NCBI GenBank assembly: GCA_005879245.1
Contig: VBLA01000077.1
Coordinates: 1 to 12,692, forward strand
DNA length: 12,692 nt
From: Deltaproteobacteria bacterium
Lineage (GTDB): Bacteria > Desulfobacterota > Binatia > DP-6
Reading direction: 5' to 3'
Shown here in pieces: positions 1 through 5,250 of the stretch; the first letter of the stretch is position 1; the number at the start of each line of letters is the position of its first letter. Made by a program: the position numbers and the translations under genes. The notes beneath the pieces are model-generated. The model did not search any database and was not told the origin of the DNA. It saw only the letters and a program-made list of their open reading frames with translations.

Positions 1-128
1 GGAGGGCGGTCGGGAGCGAGGGCGGACGACGCTCACAATCGGAGAGCAGGAGTTCACGAACGAGGGGAGCTGGCGGCGGATGTCGGACGGATGGTTCGCC
101 GGCCACTTCCCGCGGATGGCCATTCGGG

Positions 129-156
129 TTGTCAGTGGGGGCCAAGTTGGTATCGT
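129..156 (+). promoter_or_regulatory. Putative promoter for the TPR membrane protein gene
   Basis: TTGTCA at 129-134 is followed after 16 bp by TATCGT at 151-156. The hexamer is preceded by TG plus one base (148-150), as in an extended -10 element. It ends only 9 bp before the ATG at 166, so the transcript would be leaderless or nearly so. No strong Shine-Dalgarno sequence precedes that ATG. This is pattern matching only; the -10 matches the sigma-70 consensus at 4 of 6 positions. Confidence 0.3.
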
Positions 157-165
157 GAGTGGTAG

Positions 166-1473
166 ATGGCTGCCGAGCGCGACGCACTGGACCCGACCGA
201 GCCTCCGCGACTGCCTACTGTACCGGGGAGTCGTCCCGCGGCAGACCCTGGTGAGGGTCGCCGCGTTCTCCTGCCCTACCTGATCGGGCTCCTGGTCGCC
301 CAGGCACTGCTCGTGGTCGAGGCGGAACGGGGAGGACCGGCGAGACGTGCCCCCCTCGTCTGGGCGTGGCCGCTCATCGGCCTGGGGTTCTTCTACCTCG
401 CTGCGGACGAGATGCTGGCAATCCACGAGGGTGTTCTCACCGACGTGGTTCGCCACGTACTGCCCGCGGACTCGCTCATCCAGGCCGTGATGCCGTGGGA
501 GATGGTCTTCGCACCGGGAATCCTCGGGGCCTTCATCATGATCAGCGCGATGGGCTACACGCGCCTCGGGGCCCGCCGGCCGCTCCTCGCTGCCGCCCTG
601 ACCGGTCTCGCCCTGTGGGCCGCGAGCTTCGTCCTCGAGGGTGCGGCGAAGCCGTTCTTCATTCCCCGGGGCCTCTACCGCCTCGAGGTCGGCCTCGAGG
701 AGTCGGCGGAGATGCTCGGCGAGACGCTCCTGCTCGCCGCTTTTGCCAGCTACGCCCTGGCGGCGGCGCGGGAGGAGATCATGCCGCTGGAGGTCGTGCC
801 CTGGCGTCCGCTCCTGGGTACGGCGGGCGGCCTCGTGGCGGTCGCGGGCGTGGCGATCGCCGCCGTCACCCTCTCGAATCCCGGCTACCTCCACCGGCGG
901 GCGGGAGACAAGTTCGTCGAGAAGCACGAGTACGACTCGGCCATCGGCGCGTACCGGCGTGCGCTCACCATCGCTCCCAATGACGCAGATATCGTGCGGC
1001 GGCTCGGCCGGGCACAGCTCGATAGCCGGCACTATGCCGATGCCGCCGCGAGCTACCGGCAGGCGCTCGCCCTTTCGCCCCCGAATGCGGATCTGCAGAA
1101 CGACCTCGGCGTCGCGCTGCAGCATGCGGGACAGATGGATGATGCGATCTCGGCCTACGAGGTGGCGGTCGGGATCGACCCGTCCTACGGCCGTGCGCAC
1201 AACAACCTCGGACTGGCACTCGAGTCGCGCCGGGACATCGCCGGGGCCGAAGGGCATTTCCGCCTGGCGCTCGAGGACCGTCGAGTCATGGCGGACGCGC
1301 ATCGCTACCTCGGGAACCTGCTCGAGCGCCGCGGCCAGCTCCAGGAGGCGCGCCAGCACTGGCGGCAGAGCCTGGAAGCGGACCCGCATCAGCACGACGC
1401 CCAGGCTCTGCGCCGCCGGATCGACGAGGCGGACCGCGCGCTTTCCCAGCGCCGCCCCGCATCGGCCTCCTGA
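166..1473 (+). CDS. Six-segment membrane protein with C-terminal TPR repeats, function unknown
   Basis: 435 residues. After a polar, proline-rich N-terminus there are about six hydrophobic segments (roughly residues 34-51, 63-80, 111-130, 139-157, 182-200 and 215-236). Five consecutive 34-residue TPR units follow, at 243-276, 277-310, 311-344, 345-378 and 379-412, with the usual G/A-Y-A-P spacing. The membrane part carries acidic/His motifs: DEMLAIHE at 81-88 at the end of segment 2, and EESAEMLGE at 178-186 before segment 5. These could be functional or metal-binding sites. TPRs mediate protein contacts, so the likely form is a membrane anchor with a soluble scaffold. I do not recognise a named family. 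The ATG at 166 is preferred because a promoter-like element sits just upstream, but a later start before the first segment is possible. It is followed by a 75-bp gap and moaC, with no evident functional link. Confidence 0.8.
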   Translation: MAAERDALDPTEPPRLPTVPGSRPAADPGEGRRVLLPYLIGLLVAQALLVVEAERGGPARRAPLVWAWPLIGLGFFYLAADEMLAIHEGVLTDVVRHVLPADSLIQAVMPWEMVFAPGILGAFIMISAMGYTRLGARRPLLAAALTGLALWAASFVLEGAAKPFFIPRGLYRLEVGLEESAEMLGETLLLAAFASYALAAAREEIMPLEVVPWRPLLGTAGGLVAVAGVAIAAVTLSNPGYLHRRAGDKFVEKHEYDSAIGAYRRALTIAPNDADIVRRLGRAQLDSRHYADAAASYRQALALSPPNADLQNDLGVALQHAGQMDDAISAYEVAVGIDPSYGRAHNNLGLALESRRDIAGAEGHFRLALEDRRVMADAHRYLGNLLERRGQLQEARQHWRQSLEADPHQHDAQALRRRIDEADRALSQRRPASAS

Positions 1474-1525
1474 CGGCCCCGACCGCTCGCCCGCTGGGAG
1501 CCGTGTAGCGTCGAGGCCGACGCGC

Positions 1526-1535
1526 TTGGTATGCT
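1526..1535 (+). promoter_or_regulatory. Putative extended -10 element for moaC
   Basis: TTGGTATGCT reads as an extended -10 (TG, one base, TATGCT). No convincing -35 lies 16-18 bp upstream. The start of transcription would fall near 1542, about 7 nt before the ATG at 1549. The alternative ATG at 1531 lies inside this element, which favours the 1549 start. The first seven bases match the element before the TPR gene. Confidence 0.3.
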
Positions 1536-1548
1536 CTCGCCGAGAGCT

Positions 1549-2043
1549 ATGGCACAAGCGCGGCGGCTCACGCACATCGACAGGCGCGGACGGGCCCGCA
1601 TGGTCGACGTCTCCTCGAAGCCCGTCACCCTCCGGGAGGCCGTGGCTCGCGGTGAGATCACGATGCGGCCCGAGACGGTGGCGCGGATCTCGGCCGGTGC
1701 GCTGCCCAAGGGGGACGTGCTCGGGGTCGCGCGCCTCGCGGGGATCATGGCGGCGAAGCGGACGCCCGACCTAGTTCCGCTCTGTCATCCCCTCCCGCTC
1801 ACGCATGTCGAGGTCGAGCTCACGCCCGACCCCGCCGGCCGTGTACGCATCGAGAGCCGGGTGCGGCTCGAGGCACGTACGGGGGCGGAGATGGAAGCGC
1901 TCACGGCCGTCGTCGTCGCCGGCCTCACCCTCTACGACATGTGCAAGGCGGTCGACCGCGAGATGACGCTCGGGGCCATCCGGCTGGTGCGGAAGAGTGG
2001 CGGACGGAGCGGCACGTTCGTGAGAGCGGGCGAGCGCCCCTAG
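1549..2043 (+). CDS. moaC: Cyclic pyranopterin monophosphate synthase MoaC
   Basis: 164 residues, close to the 161 of E. coli MoaC and alignable end to end. MoaC acts with the radical-SAM enzyme MoaA in the first step of molybdenum cofactor synthesis, turning the GTP-derived 3',8-cyclo intermediate into cyclic pyranopterin monophosphate in the cytoplasm. Family signatures are LTHID near the N-terminus, ARMVDVSSK (16-24), PKGDV with Lys54, PLCHPLPL with His80, GAEMEAL with Glu114/Glu116, and TLYDMCKAV with Asp130 and Lys133. These correspond to the E. coli catalytic set K51, H77, E112, E114, D128 and K131. A start at 1531 would add six residues, but 1549 fits both family length and the upstream -10-like element. 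No other moa gene is in the window. The next gene begins 13 bp after the stop, so moaC, rlmI and probably radC form an operon. Confidence 0.96.
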   Translation: MAQARRLTHIDRRGRARMVDVSSKPVTLREAVARGEITMRPETVARISAGALPKGDVLGVARLAGIMAAKRTPDLVPLCHPLPLTHVEVELTPDPAGRVRIESRVRLEARTGAEMEALTAVVVAGLTLYDMCKAVDREMTLGAIRLVRKSGGRSGTFVRAGERP

Positions 2044-2056
2044 CGCGCCGAAGGCC

Positions 2057-3160
2057 GTGCGCACGGTCGTGCTCAAGCCCGGGCGCGAGGCCCGTGTGCG
2101 TGCCGGGCATCCTTGGATCTTCTCGGGTGCGGTCGCCGCCGGCCTCGACGGCGCGGAGCCGGGCGAGCCCGTCCGCGTGCAGGCGGCGAGCGGCGGGTAC
2201 CTCGCCGCCGGATACTGCAACCCCCGGACCACCATCGCGGTGCGCGTTCTCACCTTGGAGGACGAAGCGATCGACGCCGCGCTCGTCGGCCGGCGCGTCG
2301 ATCGGGCGCTCGCGCTCCGCCGCGCGACGCTGCCGCCCACACTCGCCGCCTTCCGCGTCGTGAACGGCGAGGGCGACCAGCTGCCCGGTGTCGTCGTCGA
2401 CCGCTATGACGACTTTCTCGTCTGTCAGTTCCTGAGCGTCTTCGAGCGAAGCGAGGGCTCGGTTCGCATCGAGGAAGGGCTGCCGAGCGCGCGCGGCGTG
2501 CTGGCCGGCGAGGTCCCGCCCCCCTACCTGACGATCGAGGAGGCGGGCGACCGCTTCCTGGTCGACGTGGTGCATGGGCAGAAGACGGGCTTCTTCCTCG
2601 ATCAGCGGGAGAGTCGGGCGCGAGTGCGGGAGCTCGCCCCGGGACGACGGGTTCTCAATGCATTTGCCTACACGGGCGCCTTCGCCATCGCCGCCGCCCG
2701 TGCCGGCGCGGCGGAGGTCGTCTCCGTCGACACCTCTCGGCCCGCGCTCGCTCTCGCCGAGGCGGCGTGGGTGGCCAATGGACTCGCTCCGGCCGCGGGC
2801 CGCTTCGTCACGGCCGACGTCTTCGAGTTTCTGCGCAGCACGCGCGAGCGCTACGACCTGGTGCTGGTCGACCCCCCGCCCTTCGTGCGTCGGCGGCGTG
2901 ACGTCGCGCCCGGACTCCGCGGCTACAAGGACGTGAACCTCCAGGCGTTCCGGCGCTTGGCACCCGATGGCTGGCTCCTCACCTCGTGCTGCTCGCAACA
3001 CGTCTCGTGGGCGGCGTTCCGCGAGGTCGTCGCCGCGGCCGCGGCCGACGCGGGTCGAACCGCGCGCGTCGTCGCCGAGGCCGGGCAACCGGTTGATCAT
3101 CCGGTCGCGCTCGCGCATCCCGAGGGTGTGTATCTGAAGGTACTTCTGCTCCGCGCGTGA
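2057..3160 (+). CDS. rlmI: RlmI-type 23S rRNA (cytosine-C5) methyltransferase with internal deletion
   Basis: 367 residues from a GTG start; E. coli RlmI (m5C1962 of 23S rRNA) has 396. The N-terminal PUA-type RNA-binding domain (about 1-70) includes GHPWIFSGAV. An EEHEA-like linker region follows with VVNGEGDQLPGVVVDRYDD (101-119). The methyltransferase domain has GQKTGFFLDQR (174-184), SAM motif I (VLNAFAYTGAFA, 199-210), VSVDTS (222-227), DPPPF (272-276), RGYKDVN (288-294) and the catalytic region TSCCS (309-313), where Cys312 aligns with the SCS cysteine. The C-terminal PVDHPV...PEGVYLK matches the family. Oddity: between CQFLS (123-127) and FERSEGS (129-135) about 23 residues present in E. 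coli are missing, removing a helix and strand of the central domain; the frame stays open. Target specificity is inferred from the family. GAAGG lies just upstream of the GTG. It sits in an operon-like arrangement after moaC. Confidence 0.9.
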   Translation: MRTVVLKPGREARVRAGHPWIFSGAVAAGLDGAEPGEPVRVQAASGGYLAAGYCNPRTTIAVRVLTLEDEAIDAALVGRRVDRALALRRATLPPTLAAFRVVNGEGDQLPGVVVDRYDDFLVCQFLSVFERSEGSVRIEEGLPSARGVLAGEVPPPYLTIEEAGDRFLVDVVHGQKTGFFLDQRESRARVRELAPGRRVLNAFAYTGAFAIAAARAGAAEVVSVDTSRPALALAEAAWVANGLAPAAGRFVTADVFEFLRSTRERYDLVLVDPPPFVRRRRDVAPGLRGYKDVNLQAFRRLAPDGWLLTSCCSQHVSWAAFREVVAAAAADAGRTARVVAEAGQPVDHPVALAHPEGVYLKVLLLRA

Positions 3161-3206
3161 TGGCGCGGCGTGTGCCACCCCGCGGTATCGCCCGACCCGA
3201 GCGCGC

Positions 3207-3216
3207 TTGCTATCCG
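3207..3216 (+). promoter_or_regulatory. Putative extended -10 element for radC
   Basis: TTGCTATCCG resembles the elements before the TPR gene and moaC (TTGGTAT followed by GC-rich bases). It lies 10 bp before the GTG at 3227. No -35 is evident. If real, radC has its own promoter and starts at 3227. The similarity may also be chance in GC-rich DNA. Confidence 0.2.
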
Positions 3217-3226
3217 CGCTTCTCGG

Positions 3227-3913
3227 GTGGAGACCGATCTCAAGCGAAGCGCCCGTCCGCGTCCGCTCGGCGCGTCGGGACGCGTGCTCGCCGCGGGCGC
3301 TCGCACCTGCTCGGACGTCGAGCTGGTCGCGCTCGTGCTGGGCGGCGGAGCGAGGACGGATGCCGGTCGCGCGCTCGCCGAGCGACTGCTCGACGCGACG
3401 GGCGGGGTCGAGCGGCTCGATCGTCTCGACCGCCGGACGTGGGCAGCGCTGGGGGAACGCTCGGGAAGGCGGGCCGCCACGCTCGCCGCGGCGCTCGAGG
3501 TGGGCCGCCGGGCGGCCGCGACGCCGCTCCGCGCCGGCGGTCCGGTCAAGGACGCGGCGGCCGTCCACGCGCACTTCCGCGGGCGGCTGCCGCAGCTCGA
3601 CCGCGAGGTCTTCTACGTGCTTCTCCTCGACGGCAAGAACCGTGTGCAGAGCGAGGTGCGGGTGTCGGAGGGCTCGCTCACGGCCGCCCTGGTGCACCCG
3701 CGGGAAGTCTTCGCGCCCGCGATCCGGGACGCGGCGGCGGCGCTGATCCTAGTTCACAACCATCCAAGCGGCGATCCGACGCCGTCGGCCGAGGATCGCG
3801 CGATCACCGAGCGGCTCCGACAGGTGGGCGACCTGGTCGGTATCCGCGTGCTCGATCATGTCGTGATCGGCCGCGCCCGATACGCGAGCATGGCCGAAGA
3901 GGGCCGATGGTGA
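3227..3913 (+). CDS. radC: RadC-family JAB/MPN-domain protein
   Basis: 228 residues from the GTG at 3227, matching the usual length of about 225; an upstream GTG at 3170 would add 19 residues without family similarity. RadC proteins pair an N-terminal helix-hairpin-helix-like region with a C-terminal JAB1/MPN metalloprotease-fold domain. They were named for DNA repair, but the biochemical role is unsettled. Seen here: SDVELVALVLGGG (29-41), a degenerate hairpin around 76-87 where the usual GIGPAKA glycines are replaced, VKDAAAVHAHF (107-117), VFYVLLLDGKNRV (128-140), VHPREVFAPAI (156-166), and the JAMM signature HNHPSGDPTPSAED. In the signature His177, His179, Ser187 and Asp190 fit H-x-H-x7-S-x2-D. 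The domain therefore retains its metal ligands. The gene ends 10 bp from the 3' end of convergent ssb. It lies 66 bp after rlmI and may be cotranscribed with it. Confidence 0.92.
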   Translation: METDLKRSARPRPLGASGRVLAAGARTCSDVELVALVLGGGARTDAGRALAERLLDATGGVERLDRLDRRTWAALGERSGRRAATLAAALEVGRRAAATPLRAGGPVKDAAAVHAHFRGRLPQLDREVFYVLLLDGKNRVQSEVRVSEGSLTAALVHPREVFAPAIRDAAAALILVHNHPSGDPTPSAEDRAITERLRQVGDLVGIRVLDHVVIGRARYASMAEEGRW

Positions 3914-3923
3914 CCCCGCGCGT

Positions 3924-4337
3924 TCAGAACGGGATGTCGTCGTCCTCGCCAGCGGGTGGCGCCGCGGGCGGCGCTTCTTCCCCGCTTGCGCTCCGACCCC
4001 CCTCCGTACCCCGTCCGCCGAGGAACTGGACCCGCTGCGCGATGATCTCGGTGATGTAGCGCCGGTTCCCTTCCTTGTCGTCGTACTGCCGGGTGCGGAT
4101 CGAGCCCTCGATGTATACCTGCCGTCCCTTGGCGAGGTACTGCCCACAGGTCTCGGCCTGCTTCCCCCACACCACGATGTTGTGCCACTCGGTACGTTCC
4201 TGACGCTGGCCCTCGGCGTCGTTCCACACCTCGCTCGTCGCGAGTGGAAAGCGCGCGACGGCGCGTCCGCTCGGCGTGAAGCGTACTTCCGGATCCTTCC
4301 CGAGATTGCCGATCAGCATCACCCTGTTCACCGACAT
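3924..4337 (-). CDS. ssb: Single-stranded DNA-binding protein SSB
   Basis: 137 residues on the minus strand. SSB coats single-stranded DNA during replication, recombination and repair, and recruits partners through its acidic tail. The OB-fold domain spans about 1-108. It starts [19 protein letters not shown] and includes LATSEVW (32-38), [11 protein letters not shown] (49-59) and [15 protein letters not shown] (71-85). Trp38, Trp51 and Trp57 correspond to the ssDNA-stacking positions W40, W54 and F60 of E. coli. A short Gly/Ser/Pro/Ala linker (109-130) leads to the canonical tip DDDIPF (132-137). At 137 residues it is shorter than the 178 of E. coli, owing to the linker. GGAGGG at 4350-4345, 7 nt before the ATG, is a strong ribosome binding site. 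It is divergent from plsC across a shared promoter region and convergent with radC. Confidence 0.98.
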   Translation of the reverse strand: MSVNRVMLIGNLGKDPEVRFTPSGRAVARFPLATSEVWNDAEGQRQERTEWHNIVVWGKQAETCGQYLAKGRQVYIEGSIRTRQYDDKEGNRRYITEIIAQRVQFLGGRGTEGGRSASGEEAPPAAPPAGEDDDIPF

Positions 4338-4357
4338 GGCCGCGCCCTCCGCGGCCG

Positions 4358-4387
4358 ACGATAGGCGCCCGCTTCGAGGAAAGTCAA
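4358..4387 (-). promoter_or_regulatory. Putative sigma-70 promoter for ssb
   Basis: On the minus strand TTGACT (4387-4382) is separated by 18 bp from TATCGT (4363-4358). Transcription would start near 4351, giving a leader of about 14 nt that holds the GGAGGG ribosome binding site. The -35 lies in the left arm of the 4381-4431 inverted repeat and mirrors the plsC -35. This is consensus matching only. Confidence 0.5.
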
Positions 4388-4431
4388 CGCGTCACCGTCG
4401 ATTGTCGTCTCGCGGTGCATCGCGTTGACTT
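4381..4431. repeat. 51-bp imperfect inverted repeat between ssb and plsC
   Basis: Perfect 11-bp outer arms AAGTCAACGCG (4381-4391) and CGCGTTGACTT (4421-4431) enclose inner arms CACCG/CGGTG (4393-4397 and 4413-4417) and CGA/TCG (4399-4401 and 4410-4412). The central 8 bp are unpaired, and small asymmetries of one and three bases separate the arms. In total 19 positions pair. Each outer arm contains TTGACT, used as the -35 of the divergent ssb and plsC promoters. It could be a regulator site or an inverted duplication of promoter DNA. It is unlikely to act as a terminator, because both genes point away from it. Confidence 0.75.
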
Positions 4432-4454
4432 CGGCCCGCCGGCCCCGGTATTGT
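4425..4454 (+). promoter_or_regulatory. Putative sigma-70 promoter for plsC and RNase J
   Basis: TTGACT (4425-4430) is followed after 18 bp by TATTGT (4449-4454). This is the same spacing and nearly the same hexamers as the ssb promoter on the other strand. Transcription would begin near 4461, just before the palindrome at 4465-4480. The assignment rests on consensus and symmetry only. Confidence 0.5.
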
Positions 4455-4464
4455 CGCGACGACA

Positions 4465-4480
4465 CGCGAATACATTCGCG
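4465..4480. promoter_or_regulatory. Palindrome at the plsC transcription start (operator or leader hairpin)
   Basis: CGCGAATACATTCGCG has 7-bp arms around a central AC. It is relatively AT-rich for this genome and lies directly downstream of the predicted start point near 4461, ending 2 bp before the GTG at 4483. As DNA it has the size and position of a repressor operator. As RNA it would give a 6-bp stem with a UACA loop at the 5' end of the transcript. No regulator is assigned. Confidence 0.4.
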
Positions 4481-4482
4481 GA

Positions 4483-5250
4483 GTGGGGCGCGGCGGTGAG
4501 GCAGGGAAGCCAGCGTTGATTGTTTCCTCGATCCTGAAGCTGGCCAGCATAGCGCTCGACACGGCTGTGGTGGCGGTGCTTTCGGTTGCCACCGCCGCCT
4601 TCGACCAGCGGGCTGCCTATCACCTGTGCCGGCAGTGGGCGTGGCTCAACCTCACGCTCTTCGGGGTCCGCCTACGCGTCCGCCGGCTCGCGCCGCTCGA
4701 TCCGCTTTCGCCCTACATCTTCATGTCCAATCACCGCAGTCAGACCGACATCCTCGCGGTGGTCGACGCGCTCGAAGAGTTCCAGCTCCGCTGGGTGGCG
4801 AAGAAGGAGCTCACGCGGATCCCGTTGTTCGGATGGGCGCTCCGCCATACGGGTCACATCATCATCGATCGCAGCGATCGCCAGCAATCGATCGCGAGCC
4901 TGCGCGCTGCCGAGAACCAGATGCTCGAGGGCATCTCGGTGGTGATCTTCCCCGAAGGCACGCGCTCCGCGCCGGGTCAGGACCTCCTGCCTTTCAAGAA
5001 GGGCGGCTTCATGCTCGCGCTCGAGACCGAGTTCCCGATCGTGCCGCTCGTCATCCGCGGCAGCCGCGAAATCCTTCCCCCCGGCTCCTGGCAGATCGCC
5101 GGGGGAGAGATCGAGGTGATCGTGGGAGCGCCGATTGCCGTGCGCGGGCTCGAGCGCGAGGAGCTCATGCGGCGGGTCGAGCGCTTCATGCGCGAGCACC
5201 TCGGCGCGAAGGCGGGCGCCGAGCGACCCACGGCGGCGGAGGCGGGATGA
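4483..5250 (+). CDS. plsC: 1-acyl-sn-glycerol-3-phosphate acyltransferase
   Basis: 255 residues from GTG 4483. PlsC acylates lysophosphatidic acid at the inner membrane to give phosphatidic acid, the precursor of phospholipids. The N-terminal hydrophobic stretch (about 13-40) fits a membrane anchor. The four acyltransferase blocks are present: NHRSQTD (83-89, the H-x4-D motif with His84 and Asp89), the block around KKELTRIPLFGWALR (107-121), FPEGTRS (156-162), and VPLVIRGSREILPPGS (187-202). Length fits the family (about 240). The start is uncertain. GTG 4483 lacks a ribosome binding site, whereas TTG 4516 is preceded by GGGAAG (4504-4509) at good spacing and gives 244 residues beginning at the anchor. 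The stop overlaps the RNase J start as ATGA, so the two are translationally coupled. Substrate assignment is by family; other lysolipid acyltransferases share these motifs. Confidence 0.93.
   Translation: MGRGGEAGKPALIVSSILKLASIALDTAVVAVLSVATAAFDQRAAYHLCRQWAWLNLTLFGVRLRVRRLAPLDPLSPYIFMSNHRSQTDILAVVDALEEFQLRWVAKKELTRIPLFGWALRHTGHIIIDRSDRQQSIASLRAAENQMLEGISVVIFPEGTRSAPGQDLLPFKKGGFMLALETEFPIVPLVIRGSREILPPGSWQIAGGEIEVIVGAPIAVRGLEREELMRRVERFMREHLGAKAGAERPTAAEAG

Noticed and set aside
1..123. Possible partial gene at the left edge: a minus-strand frame from ATG 123-121 stays open to position 1, and its third positions are GC-rich just up to that ATG. The same wobble pattern fits a plus-strand frame.
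   Set aside because: Only about 41 codons, no ribosome binding site, no recognisable protein sequence, and the periodicity cannot choose a strand. Worth extending with sequence to the left.
80..283. 67-codon plus-strand frame overlapping the start of the TPR gene
   Set aside because: Overlaps a better supported gene, shows no recognisable sequence, and loses GC third-position bias after about position 121.
1925..3697. 590-codon minus-strand open frame opposite moaC, rlmI and radC
   Set aside because: Antisense shadow of three conserved genes in GC-rich DNA. The translation is Arg/Glu/Ala-rich and resembles no family.
4384..4623. Short minus-strand frame across the ssb-plsC promoter region
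   Set aside because: Runs over the inverted repeat, both promoter boxes and the plsC start. Low-complexity Thr/Arg-rich translation with no ribosome binding site.
4626..5246. 207-codon N-terminal extension of the RNase J frame lying inside plsC
   Set aside because: RNase J is full length from ATG 5247, which overlaps the plsC stop as ATGA. The extension is an out-of-frame reading of plsC.
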